A stretch of DNA of 64,000 nucleotides from Paraburkholderia bannensis (GCF_014200455.1 NZ_JACHBW010000005.1:186001-250000); one strand, 5' to 3'. Shown: positions 50,411 through 58,805, counted from the stretch's first letter. A program made the numbers and translations. The notes: a model not told the origin generated them from the sequence alone.

Positions 50411-51505
50411 ATGACGATTACGCCAATCGACAGGAGCGCGCGCGAAGAGGTGCCGAAACCTGCGCTCGACAAGCTCTGGTATACGCGCTGTCCGGTGCCG
50501 ACCGCGCTGGGCATTGCCGTGCATCGCGGCTGGTTCGACGACGAATTCAGCGCGGACGGCATCACGCTCGGTTCGTTGCAGGAAATCGACGCCGCGGACA
50601 AACGTGAGTCGCACTTCGACCACAGCCTGCCGCATTCGTTTCGGCAGGGCGGCAACATACCGGCGCTGTGGGCGCGCTCGCGCGGTGCGCGCACGCGCGT
50701 GATCGGTTTGTCGTGGACCAATGAGTTCCAGGCCATCGTCACGCTGCGGGGCAGCGGCATCACGCAGCCGCGCGAACTGCGCGGGCGTCGGCTGGGTTTG
50801 CCGCGTCATGGCATCAGCATCGACTTCTGGCGCGCAGCAGCGCTCAAGGGTTTCTTGAGTGCGCTGGAACTGGAGGGGCTAGGCTATGCCGACGCGCAGT
50901 GGGTCGACCTGCCCGAGCCGCAAGAGCAGGAAGCCGCCCGCCGCCGACGCGATCCTCAGGCGCGTACGCTCGCCGAGCTTGGCCCGCACGAATATGCGCT
51001 CGAAGTGGCGGCATTGCTGCGCGGCGAGGTGGACGCGGTGTTCGTGAAGGGCGTGGCGGGTCTCGCGACCGTGCATCTGATCGACGCCGAAGTGGTCATT
51101 GACCTCGGCTCGCATCCCGATCCGCTCGTGCGTATCGGCAACGGTACGCCGCGCACGCTGACCGTGGACCAAGCCTTGATCGATGCGCGGCCCGATTTGG
51201 TCGAGCGTTTTCTTGGTGTAGTGGTGAGCGCAGGCGAATGGGCGACACGCAACGCCGCGCAGACCGTCGCTTATATTGGCCGGGAAACACGCGCCTCCGA
51301 TGAATGGGTGCGTCATGCGTATGGCGATCAGGTCAATCGGCATCTGGAGACCGGTCTCGCCCAGACTTCCATCGACGGGCTGGTGGCGTTCAAGGATTTT
51401 CTGTTCGAATGGGGCTTTCTCGAACGGGATTTCGATGCGCGCGCATGGATCGATGCCGGCCCGCTCGAACGCGTGGACCCTGGCCGCTACGGCTGGGCAT
51501 CCTGA
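50411..51505 (+). CDS. DszB-like sulfinate desulfinase with complete active site (copy 2)
   Basis: A 364-aa cytosolic protein (no signal peptide) of the NMT1/SsuA fold that matches DszB, the desulfinase releasing sulfite from 2'-hydroxybiphenyl-2-sulfinate. The DszB catalytic residues Cys27, His60 and Arg70 correspond to Cys27 (LWYTRCPVPTALGIAV), His68 (RESHFDHS) and Arg78 (HSFRQGGNIPALWARS). His and Arg are 10 residues apart as in DszB, and the RxGG motif is kept. It lies 28 bases after the SsuD-like gene, so a sulfinate formed by the monooxygenase could be its substrate. It ends before a strong terminator. Substrate likely differs from biphenyl sulfinate. A binding-protein annotation is possible but poorly supported. 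Confidence 0.82.
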   Translation: MTITPIDRSAREEVPKPALDKLWYTRCPVPTALGIAVHRGWFDDEFSADGITLGSLQEIDAADKRESHFDHSLPHSFRQGGNIPALWARSRGARTRVIGLSWTNEFQAIVTLRGSGITQPRELRGRRLGLPRHGISIDFWRAAALKGFLSALELEGLGYADAQWVDLPEPQEQEAARRRRDPQARTLAELGPHEYALEVAALLRGEVDAVFVKGVAGLATVHLIDAEVVIDLGSHPDPLVRIGNGTPRTLTVDQALIDARPDLVERFLGVVVSAGEWATRNAAQTVAYIGRETRASDEWVRHAYGDQVNRHLETGLAQTSIDGLVAFKDFLFEWGFLERDFDARAWIDAGPLERVDPGRYGWAS

Positions 51506-51527
51506 TCGAGACGGTCTTGCCGTCTGC

Positions 51528-51556
51528 AAACGCGCCAGACCCGGCGCGTTTTTTTT
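51528..51556 (+). terminator. Rho-independent terminator after the monooxygenase/DszB operon
   Basis: AAACGCGCC and GGCGCGTTT pair perfectly (9 bp) around AGACCC and run into a stretch of T (51549-51556). It begins 22 bases after the DszB-like stop and separates this operon from the receptor gene. Confidence 0.9.
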
Positions 51557-51575
51557 GTTGAAACAGCTCGACCGT

Positions 51576-51591
51576 TGTTGCGCACGCAGCA
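51576..51591. promoter_or_regulatory. Proposed activator site upstream of the TonB receptor, exact copy
   Basis: TGTTGCGCACGCAGCA fits TGYTGCGC-NN-GCARCA without mismatch and lies 98 bases before the -24 element at 51674. A poorer copy at exactly +30 (51606, TGCGTGCGCATCAACA) keeps only the outer half-site bases. Confidence 0.62.
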
Positions 51592-51673
51592 GCCGTGCAC
51601 CAGATTGCGTGCGCATCAACAGCCACGAACGTGGCTCGAGGCTGGAACCCCTTTAAACAAGGCGCTTTCAACG

Positions 51674-51690
51674 TTGGCATTCCTTTTGCA
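51674..51690 (+). promoter_or_regulatory. Sigma-54 (-24/-12) promoter of the TonB receptor
   Basis: TTGGCATTCCTTTTGCA has GG at 51676-51677 and GC at 51688-51689 with exactly 10 bases between. Both halves (TTGGCA, TTTGCA) are consensus quality, the best of the set. It lies 68 bases before ATG 51758. Confidence 0.82.
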
Positions 51691-51757
51691 TTGATCTGAT
51701 CGCATGCGCGACGCGGGGTCGCGATGGAAAGATAAACAGATCAGGATTACGAAATCA

Positions 51758-54052
51758 ATGTTCAAGAGAAAAACACTGGTCGTCGCACTGGGCGGTTTGC
51801 TGGGGGGCGCATTATCTGCTGCTCCCGCATGGGCGGATAGCGCCGCGCAGCAAACCGCTCCTGCCGGCGCGAACGCGCAGGGGAATGCGGATGCAACGGG
51901 AAAGGACAAGGCAAAGCCCGCCGAGGCGAAACTCGATACCGTGACCGTCACGGCGCGGCGGCGCAAGGAAAGCATTCAGGACGTACCGGTGGCCGTGACG
52001 GCCATCAGTGGCGACGCCATCAAGCGCAATGAACTGCGCGTGATTAACGACATCACCAAATATGTGCCGAACTTCGCGGGTCTTTCGACGGAAGGTCGCG
52101 AACGGCCGCGCTGGTTTCTGCGCGGCGTGGGCAGCAATGATCCTTCCGATCTCTCGCTGAGCCCGATCGGCGTCTACTTCGACGATGTGTATATCAATAG
52201 CGTGTTCGGTCAGGGCTTCCCGCTGTTCGACCTCGACCATATCGAGGTGCTGCGCGGACCGCAAGGCACGCTCTGGGGCAAGAACACGATTGGCGGCGCG
52301 GTGAGCATCACTTCGCAAAAGCCGACTTTCGACTACAGCGGTTACGGCAAGGTGGGGTTCAGCCAGTACGACACCAAACTGGTCGAAGCCGCTGTGGGCG
52401 GACCGATCGGCAATAACGACGTGCTTGCCGCGCGCGTGTCCGTCTATCACGAGAACGGCGACAGCTATTTCACCAATGCGTTTTCGGGCGAGCGCTTCGG
52501 CGGCTTTCACGACAATGCGGTGCGCTTCCAGTTGCTCGCCGTGCCGACATCGAACGCGGATTTCCTGCTCAATGTGCACGCGCGCAACTACACCGGCGGT
52601 GGCGATCCGTGGCACGCGCAAGGCACGGGAAAAGGCGGCGCGAATGCGTTTGGTTTCGTCGGTTCGAGTGATCCCTACACGGTGTCGCTCAATGCGCCGT
52701 CGAGCGATCACATCGCGACTTACGGCGGGTCATTGACTGCCCACTGGCATATCAATCCGGCCTTGACGCTCACTTCGATTACAGCGCTCGAAGGGCTCAA
52801 TCGCTGGTATCAGGACGACGAGGACTACTCGCCTTATGATGCGGCACGCTCGCACGATACGCTGGCGTCGCATCAGTTCTCGCAGGAATTCCGTCTTGAG
52901 TCGCCGCAAACCGATCGCCTGAGCTGGATCGCGGGCGCGCACTTCTTCACCGAAGAACTGAGCGAGCAAAGCGCAGGCGCAGGTTTGCCCGATGCGCCTG
53001 GTGCACCTTCGTCGACTTATTATCATCTGTCCGACATCACCCAGCACACCCAAAGCGCGGCGGTATTCGGCAGCGTGAAATATCGATTCACGAGCCGCTT
53101 TAACGTGACGGCCGGGCTGCGTTACACGGTCGAGCGCAAGAATATCAATCTCACCGGTCTGGAGAACGACGGCCCGGTTACGTGGAGCGATACGGCAAGC
53201 TGGTGGTCGTCCTCTTCGGTCACGTCACCGCTGGCGGTGAGCGCGCGTCAGAATCAGACCAACACCTGGCGCGCGCCCACATGGGATCTCACGCCGGAAT
53301 ACGCGATTTCCAGCAATGTGCGCGCCTATTTCCGCTATGCGCGAGGTTTCCGCTCAGGGGGCTACAACGGCAATGCGTACACGCAAAGCACGGTTTCCAC
53401 GGTGCAGCCTGAATATCTGACCGACTATGAAGCGGGTATCAAGAGCGAATGGTTCGACAAGCGGCTGATCGCGAACGTGAGTGTGTTTCACTACGACTAT
53501 CGCGACATTCAGGTGTTCGCGCTGGCGCCCAATCCGCTGGGCGGTTCGCCGGTTTCGACCTTGTCGAATGCCGGTCAAGGCCGCGCGGATGGTTTCGAAC
53601 TGGAGCTCAAAGCGCAGCCGATCAACAGCCTCTATCTGTTCGCCAATCTCGGACTGCTTAACACCCGGTATACGAAGTTCGACTATGTGCCAACGGCGGT
53701 GGGCAATTCGTTCGCGCGCTCGCCGCATACGACCTTCAATGCAGGTGGCGAATATCGCTTGCCGTTCGATATCGGCACCTTTGCGCTGGGCGGCGACGTG
53801 AATTACCAGAGCCTGCAGTTCTACAGTGCGACGCGGCAGACTTATCCGGAGTTGTGGCAAGGCGGCTATACGCTGCTGAACGCGCATATTTCGTGGACTT
53901 CACCCGACCGCAAATACATGCTGACCGGTTACGTGACGAATCTCACCAACAAGGTCTACAAGAAACTCGGCCTGTTGCCGTCTTATGGCGCGTATCCGAT
54001 CCTGTATGGCGATCCGCGCGTCGTGGGGGTGACGTTTACCGCGAAAATCTGA
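51758..54052 (+). CDS. TonB-dependent receptor, probable organosulfur uptake
   Basis: A 764-aa outer-membrane receptor. The signal peptide is LVVALGGLLGGALSAAPAWA. A TonB box-like KLDTVTVTARRRKES is followed by a plug (about 60-190, VPVAVTAISGDAIKRNELRV, then DDVYINSVFGQGFPLFDLDH and IEVLRGPQGTLWGKNTIGGA). A barrel ends in FTAKI. There is no STN domain and no Fur box. The gene is instead preceded by a consensus -24/-12 promoter and the 16-bp palindrome, so it belongs to the sulfur regulon rather than to iron uptake. It probably imports a large or scarce organosulfur compound. Its own terminator-like hairpin follows. Confidence 0.88.
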   Translation: MFKRKTLVVALGGLLGGALSAAPAWADSAAQQTAPAGANAQGNADATGKDKAKPAEAKLDTVTVTARRRKESIQDVPVAVTAISGDAIKRNELRVINDITKYVPNFAGLSTEGRERPRWFLRGVGSNDPSDLSLSPIGVYFDDVYINSVFGQGFPLFDLDHIEVLRGPQGTLWGKNTIGGAVSITSQKPTFDYSGYGKVGFSQYDTKLVEAAVGGPIGNNDVLAARVSVYHENGDSYFTNAFSGERFGGFHDNAVRFQLLAVPTSNADFLLNVHARNYTGGGDPWHAQGTGKGGANAFGFVGSSDPYTVSLNAPSSDHIATYGGSLTAHWHINPALTLTSITALEGLNRWYQDDEDYSPYDAARSHDTLASHQFSQEFRLESPQTDRLSWIAGAHFFTEELSEQSAGAGLPDAPGAPSSTYYHLSDITQHTQSAAVFGSVKYRFTSRFNVTAGLRYTVERKNINLTGLENDGPVTWSDTASWWSSSSVTSPLAVSARQNQTNTWRAPTWDLTPEYAISSNVRAYFRYARGFRSGGYNGNAYTQSTVSTVQPEYLTDYEAGIKSEWFDKRLIANVSVFHYDYRDIQVFALAPNPLGGSPVSTLSNAGQGRADGFELELKAQPINSLYLFANLGLLNTRYTKFDYVPTAVGNSFARSPHTTFNAGGEYRLPFDIGTFALGGDVNYQSLQFYSATRQTYPELWQGGYTLLNAHISWTSPDRKYMLTGYVTNLTNKVYKKLGLLPSYGAYPILYGDPRVVGVTFTAKI

Positions 54053-54070
54053 TCGAGGCGGCTGGGCGGG

Positions 54071-54090
54071 AAGGCATCGGGAGATGCCTT
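54071..54090 (+). terminator. Hairpin after the TonB receptor
   Basis: AAGGCATC (54071-54078) and GATGCCTT (54083-54090) pair perfectly around a 4-base loop, 18 bases after the receptor stop. No T-run follows, so termination is likely but not certain. The remaining bases to 54383 hold nothing else I recognise. Confidence 0.6.
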
Positions 54091-54383
54091 CGCAAGAGGG
54101 AGGAAGCCATCATCGATTAGTGCGACGCGTTCGAGCCCGACAGCGCGCGATCTGAGCGTCTGGCTCGACCGCAAGCTCGCGGCGCACGACGAGAAAACGT
54201 TCATGCGTAGCGTTGGCGTGCCAGCAAGCACACGCCTGGTCAGGTGATGGATGACGCTCCGTCGCTCGATATCGATCCTGCTGCCGCCGCGCGTTGACTC
54301 TGGCGGTCGTGCGAAAATGTCATGAAAGTGTCACAATGCGCGTCGCGTCCGGTTGGTGGACGCGCTGTTTCTGGGGCGCAGAC

Positions 54384-55061
54384 ATGATTGGGAATATCGA
54401 ATTGCTGTCGCGGCTGCTGATTGCAGCGCTGCTTGGCAGCGTAATTGGCTTCGAGCGCGAGCGGCTTAGCTGGGCGGCCGGCCTGCGAACGCACATGCTG
54501 GTGTGCGTAGGGGCCGCGCTGATGATGCTCGTTTCGGCGTTTGGCTTCGCGGACGTGCTCGGCCAGAAGAACGTGGTCCTCGATCCGTCCCGGGTCGCCG
54601 CCCAGGTCGTGTCGGGGATCGGCTTTCTGGGCGCGGGTTCGATCCTGCTGCGCGGCGAGGTGGTGCGCGGTTTGACGACTGCAGCCAGCCTGTGGTCGGT
54701 GGCGGGGATCGGGCTTGCCGTGGGCGGAGGCATGTACACCGCGGCCATCGGCGCCACGGCGATTATCCTGCTCATTCTGGCCGGCGTGAAACCGCTGGAG
54801 CGCCGCTTTATTTCCGTGCGTCAACAGCGCAGCATACAGTTGCTGGCTGAGCGCGGGAGCGTGTCGCTGGATTCTGTGCATCGGGCGCTGGGTAGCGGCA
54901 GCGTGCGGGTGAAACAGTTCATCGTCCAGCAATCCGAGGACGATGCCGATCTCGACGATGTGCAGATTGCGCTGTCGCGTGTGGCGGCCGCCGAATATAC
55001 GGCGATCTGTTCGCGCCTGGGCGGCATGGCGGGCGTGCGTGAATGCCGGCACGACAGGTAA
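54384..55061 (+). CDS. MgtC/SapB-family membrane protein
   Basis: A 225-aa inner-membrane protein. The N-terminal half has four to five helices with family motifs LLIAALLGSVIGFERERLSW, GLRTHMLVCVGAALMMLVSA and VVSGIGFLGAGSILLRGEVV, followed by RGLTTAASLWSVAGIGLAVG. A cytosolic C-terminal domain spans about 150-225. MgtC proteins help survival at low magnesium and inside host cells by affecting the F1Fo ATPase; the family's transport role is unproven. ATG 54384 starts the first helix; the longer reading adds a non-conserved segment. Not part of the sulfur cluster by any visible sign. Confidence 0.92.
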   Translation: MIGNIELLSRLLIAALLGSVIGFERERLSWAAGLRTHMLVCVGAALMMLVSAFGFADVLGQKNVVLDPSRVAAQVVSGIGFLGAGSILLRGEVVRGLTTAASLWSVAGIGLAVGGGMYTAAIGATAIILLILAGVKPLERRFISVRQQRSIQLLAERGSVSLDSVHRALGSGSVRVKQFIVQQSEDDADLDDVQIALSRVAAAEYTAICSRLGGMAGVRECRHDR

Positions 55062-55074
55062 GGCAGGGGCAGCC

Positions 55075-55353
55075 ATGACGTGCATTTACGATTACGAGGG
55101 CTTCAGGCTTGAGATATCGGTGGAGCATGCCTTTACCATCGCATCGAAGCACACCGCTCGCGGACGGCCCGGCTATGTCGCGGTCGTGCGGATCTTTCAG
55201 GCGACCAGTGCGGTCGCGGCATGTGCGCCGTTGCGCTTTGGCGCGGAAAGAGGCACGCCGTTCGCCACGGAAGCCGACGCGCTGATCGGTGGGTACGGCG
55301 CAGCGCGCACCATCGTCGACGATGTGTTCTGCGCTTCGGGAACCGCCGCCTGA
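55075..55353 (+). CDS. Small conserved hypothetical protein
   Basis: A 92-aa soluble protein starting MTCIYDYEGFRLEISVEHAF, with GRPGYVAVVRIFQATSAVAA, FGAERGTPFATEADALIGGY and a C-terminal helix. The pattern is familiar from small Burkholderia proteins of unknown function (DUF6723-like, from memory). It begins 13 bases after MgtC and may be cotranscribed. Its last about 50 codons are overlapped on the other strand by the degenerate end of the HAD gene, which suggests a deletion joined the two. Confidence 0.65.
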   Translation: MTCIYDYEGFRLEISVEHAFTIASKHTARGRPGYVAVVRIFQATSAVAACAPLRFGAERGTPFATEADALIGGYGAARTIVDDVFCASGTAA

Positions 55354-55700
55354 ACGGCTTTCGCGATTGCACTGAGCTGCGCCCGCATTGCGCTCACCGC
55401 GTCGGGCGCGGTCCACCACGTTCTCTCAATGCCATGATGCGTGCCGTCACGACGCATGAAGATACCGCCATTTTCGGCGATGACACCATCCACGGGCCAC
55501 ATGCGGGCCATCTGATCGCACCAGCCGGCGGGCGCCGCCGTGACAGGAATGACGCGTATGCCGGCCGATTGCAGCCGTTCGAGGGCGTCGTATGTTGCGG
55601 CCGCCAGACGTCCCTGGTACGTCAGCGTTTCGTCCATGTCGGTCAATACGAAACGGACAGCGGAAAACTCGTGAAACGGCGCGCAAGACAGCGGCTGCAT
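55197..55700 (-). pseudogene. Truncated HAD-IIB phosphatase
   Basis: A 167-aa frame with the N-terminus of a HAD-IIB (Cof-like) phosphatase. Motif I is FVLTDMDETLTYQGRLAAAT, followed by LQSAGIRVIPVTAAPAGWCD and WPVDGVIAENGGIFMRRDGT. Family members run to about 260-280 residues with further catalytic motifs. Here the similarity stops near AIAKAVQAAVPEAQ, and the rest is antisense to the small gene at 55075. Motifs III and IV are therefore missing. It is most likely a deletion remnant and inactive. Confidence 0.7.
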
Positions 55701-55745
55701 GACGATCTCTGTGGTGTAGCGTTTTTTTTAAAAAGCAGGCCGGGC

Positions 55746-55964
55746 TTAGCGAGGCTTCTGCGAAAGCTCGTGTGCCGCATAGACGGTCGATATCACGCCG
55801 AGCAGCACGGCGGATACGGCCAATGACTGAATTGTCGTTTCCATCGAAGTGACGGTCGATGCCTGGCACCACAAGGCGATGCCGCCAGCAGAGAGCAGCA
55901 GGCCGAAGGCAAGAAGCCAGGATGGCGCTGCCGTGCGCGAATGAAGTTTATGGGAGAGTTTCAT
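55746..55964 (-). CDS. Small two-helix membrane protein, unknown
   Basis: A 72-aa protein with two hydrophobic segments (SWLLAFGLLLSAGGIALWCQ and IQSLAVSAVLLGVISTVYAA) and short charged ends. ATG 55964 is preceded by a GGGG-type ribosome site. No family recognised. It is upstream of the truncated HAD gene on the same strand, with a T-rich gap (about 55720-55732) between. Confidence 0.5.
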   Translation of the reverse strand: MKLSHKLHSRTAAPSWLLAFGLLLSAGGIALWCQASTVTSMETTIQSLAVSAVLLGVISTVYAAHELSQKPR

Positions 55965-56236
55965 GTGTCATTACCCCGCGAGCCGATGCTTGCGGTCCGT
56001 TGCGCCGTTGCAGTGTTGATTGCCCGAATGCCTCTAGCGTACGTGGCGAATTTTGCTTCATCAAGTGGAAACAATGTTCTCGCAAGCTGGCGCGCCCGTC
56101 ACCTCGATTGCTAATGCCTCGGGTTCGATCATCACCCGCTCGCCGATATGCCCGGCCTCGCACAGATCGTCCGGCGCTTCGCCTAACCATGCAAGACGCT
56201 GCGCCGTCTCGCCGGCCCGCACGCGAAACCGCCGCC

Positions 56237-56704
56237 TTAATCGCGCAATGCCTCTTGATCACCGATCCCCACGACGGCGCGCAAGATGACCGGTTGAGCG
56301 CCGCGCAACGAAACCGCGCCGAGCACGGAGCGGGCGTGGACGCCAACGGATCCCAGCACTTCCACCAGAAGGTCGGACGCGCCGTCGAGCACTCTGGCAT
56401 GTTCCCTGAAGTCTTCCGATGCGTTGATGAAGCCCTGCAACTCGATGAACTGGCCCACGCGACTGAGCGAGCCCAATTCCTCGCGCAGGACGAGCAGCAA
56501 TTCCAGCGCGACGTCCCGGGCGATTTGCCTGCCTTCGTCCAGATCGATTTCGACGCCTAACCTGCCCTCCACGGACCTGCGCGAAGATTTCCCGGACAGG
56601 AACAGCAGGTTGCCCCATCGAGTCGCGTTGCGATAGTTGGCGGCGGGAGCGGTGGCGCCTGAATATCCCTCAGTCAAGGCGGCGAGTTTGTCGTCGGCAT
56701 TCAT
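56237..56704 (-). CDS. RidA (YjgF/YER057c/UK114) family protein
   Basis: A 155-aa RidA-like protein. It starts MNADDKLAALTEGYSGATAP, then ANYRNATRWGNLLFLSGKSS, ARDVALELLLVLREELGSLS and GSVGVHARSVLGAVSLRGAQ. Members deaminate reactive enamine/imine intermediates; this longer branch is less studied. The C-terminal RSVLGAVSLRGAQPVILRAV keeps the conserved Arg that binds the carboxylate. ATG 56704 was chosen over the upstream reading because the family N-terminus begins here. It follows the SsuA-like gene on the same strand after 159 bases. Confidence 0.82.
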   Translation of the reverse strand: MNADDKLAALTEGYSGATAPAANYRNATRWGNLLFLSGKSSRRSVEGRLGVEIDLDEGRQIARDVALELLLVLREELGSLSRVGQFIELQGFINASEDFREHARVLDGASDLLVEVLGSVGVHARSVLGAVSLRGAQPVILRAVVGIGDQEALRD

Positions 56705-56863
56705 GGGTTGAGTGTTCTTTTCAGTTCGAGGCCGTTTCCACACCTCGTACAACGATGACGAGACGCTGCGCGAAACTCTGTTCGAGGCGCTCAACGGCAG
56801 GAGAGCGTGCAATCGTGAGTCAGCGCGCTGCCGGAGCCGCTTGCACGAGGGTGAGAATATCGC

Positions 56864-57862
56864 TCAAGTCCCAATCGGCACCGCGCGCTTCTGCGCGAAA
56901 TCCCAGCGATCCGCGCGTGCCGTATCGACGGCCGAAGGCAGTAGATGCGCGTTGAGGAACGCATCGGCGATGGTCTGCTGCTCGCCGAAGTTCGACGGCG
57001 TCACTTCGCGCACCTGGTAGCTGCGGCGCGCGTTGGCTCGCTCGATCGTGGCTGCGTCGAGTCCCCAGATTGGCGCAAGCAAACGTGCCGCATCATGAGG
57101 CGCATTGCGCACCCACTCGCCAGCCTTGCGCAGTTGATCGTAGATAACCGCGATGACCCCCGGTTGCGCTTCGGCGAACCGGGTCGAGGCGAGGTAATAG
57201 CGCTGGTAGGCAGCAAGACCTTCGCCGTTGGCGAGAATGCGCACGTCAGGCTGCTGATCCACCGACGCGACATAAGGGTCCCAGGTCACCCATGCGTCCA
57301 CGCTGCCATGTTCGAACGCCGCGCGCCCATCGGCGGGTGTGAGGTAGTGAATACGCACGCCATCTGCGGGGATGCCGGCGCGCGCAAGCGCCGCGAGCAG
57401 CAGATAGTGGCTGCCAGCGGCCTTGGTCACGGCAATGTCCTTGCCGCGCAGATCGCCGAGCGTATGCAGTGCGCCATCGCGTTTGACGATAATGGTCTGC
57501 GCGCCAGGCGAGGGGGCTTCCTGCGCCACATAGACGAAGCGCGCGTGCGCAGCCTGCGCGAAGATCGGGACGGTGTCGGCAACATCTGCACTGAAGTCCA
57601 CCGCCTCGGCATTGAGTGCCTCGGTGAGCGGAAGACCGCTTGCAAACTCGCTCCAACTCACCTTTATGCCGAGCGGTGCGATCGCGGCTTCGAGCTTGCC
57701 TTGCGCCTTCAAGACGGTTATCAGCGTTGACGACTTCTGGTAGCCGATGCGAAGCGTCGTCGGCTGGGCGTCGGATTGGGCCGCGAAGGCCAGCCGCGTG
57801 GCGGCCGCAGCGCCGAGCACCGATGCGTGAATGAGCAGTTTACGGCGCGCAGGTGAGAACAT
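56864..57862 (-). CDS. Orphan SsuA-like aliphatic-sulfonate binding protein
   Basis: A 332-aa exported binding protein. The N-terminus is twin-arginine-like (PARRKLLIHASVLGAAAATR, cleavage near AFAAQS). The mature part begins TTLRIGYQKSSTLITVLKAQ, the hallmark SsuA opening, then WSEFASGLPLTEALNAEAVD, DLRGKDIAVTKAAGSHYLLL and GSVDAWVTWDPYVASVDQQP. Ligands are alkanesulfonates or related anions. ATG 57862 starts the signal peptide. No permease or ATPase is adjacent, so it must work with a transporter encoded elsewhere, perhaps the permeases at 44879-46520. Confidence 0.9.
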   Translation of the reverse strand: MFSPARRKLLIHASVLGAAAATRLAFAAQSDAQPTTLRIGYQKSSTLITVLKAQGKLEAAIAPLGIKVSWSEFASGLPLTEALNAEAVDFSADVADTVPIFAQAAHARFVYVAQEAPSPGAQTIIVKRDGALHTLGDLRGKDIAVTKAAGSHYLLLAALARAGIPADGVRIHYLTPADGRAAFEHGSVDAWVTWDPYVASVDQQPDVRILANGEGLAAYQRYYLASTRFAEAQPGVIAVIYDQLRKAGEWVRNAPHDAARLLAPIWGLDAATIERANARRSYQVREVTPSNFGEQQTIADAFLNAHLLPSAVDTARADRWDFAQKRAVPIGT

Positions 57863-58034
57863 GGGAATGTCGCAGCAATGGCTGCAATGATAAAAACGCA
57901 AAGGCTAGCCGCCCATGGCGCCAGGGACAACGAAGAGATCGTGCTAAGGATTCTTGCGGGGACGCATTGGGGGCGGCACCGGTCGGTTCGATGTTGCGTC
58001 GTGGCCTGTCGCCGCGTCCCCATGATGTCTCCCG

Positions 58035-58805
58035 TCAAAACGGCTCGCGCCATGGGCGCAGATCCAGTTCCTGAGTCCACGCGCTACGGCCCTGGCTATG
58101 CAAATGCCAGTAGTTCGCGGCGATGGCGTCGATCTGCAGCAGTCCATCCGGGCCCGCATCGTCGACCCGTTGCGGGGCTGCGTTGCGCAGCCGTTCGCCG
58201 TCGATGCCTCCGTCGATCACGACGTGCGCGACATGAATGCCGCGCGGCGCGAATTCGCGCGCAAGACTCTGCGAGAGCGAGCGCAAGCCGGCCTTGGCGG
58301 CGGCGAATGCGGCAAAGGGCGGACGCCCGCGCAGCGAGGCTGTCGCACCCGTGAAAATGAGGCTACCCGCTCCTGAAGGCGCGCTACTCGCGTCTTCAGC
58401 GGCGAGCAGCAGCGGCAAGGCCGCTCGCGCGAAAATGAAACCGCCGAGTACATTGGTGCGCCACGCCGCTTCGAACTGTGCGGTTTCGAGTTCGAGCGCA
58501 GGGGCGCGCACGGCATTGCCCGCATTGAAAATTGCGCTGCGCAGCGTGCCGTGTTCACGCACTTGCGCGGCGATCTTCGCGATGCCTTGTTCATCCGTGA
58601 CGTCGCCGGGCGCCGCGATGGCGCGGCCGCCTTGTGCGCGGATGTCGGCGGCGATGGCTTCGACGCGCTCAGCCGTGCGACCGGTCAGCACGACCGTGAA
58701 CGCTTCGCGCGCGAAGCGCCGGGCCAGCGCCGCACCCAGTCCGGCACTCGCGCCAACGCCGACAATCCACGCGAGCGGTACGGAAGAAGGGGAAAGTTCG
58801 CTCAT
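58035..58805 (-). CDS. Short-chain dehydrogenase/reductase with altered active site
   Basis: A 256-aa SDR. The Rossmann nucleotide-binding motif is WIVGVGASAGLGAALARRFA, an NAG motif is seen in IFNAGNAVRAPALE, and the catalytic Ser lies in IFTGATASLRG. The usual catalytic YxxxK reads FAAAK here (FAAFAAAKAGLRSLSQSLAR), so Tyr is replaced by Phe. The same replacement occurs in a recognised SDR branch, so the protein may still be functional but with altered chemistry. It lies upstream of the SsuA-like gene on the same strand; a role in handling a carbonyl product of desulfonation is conjecture. Confidence 0.87.
   Translation of the reverse strand: MSELSPSSVPLAWIVGVGASAGLGAALARRFAREAFTVVLTGRTAERVEAIAADIRAQGGRAIAAPGDVTDEQGIAKIAAQVREHGTLRSAIFNAGNAVRAPALELETAQFEAAWRTNVLGGFIFARAALPLLLAAEDASSAPSGAGSLIFTGATASLRGRPPFAAFAAAKAGLRSLSQSLAREFAPRGIHVAHVVIDGGIDGERLRNAAPQRVDDAGPDGLLQIDAIAANYWHLHSQGRSAWTQELDLRPWREPF

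Noticed and set aside
51606-51621. TGCGTGCGCATCAACA as a second full activator site before the TonB receptor
   Set aside because: It is spaced exactly 30 bases from the good copy but matches only about 8 of 12 half-site positions, so it is mentioned only as a weak copy.
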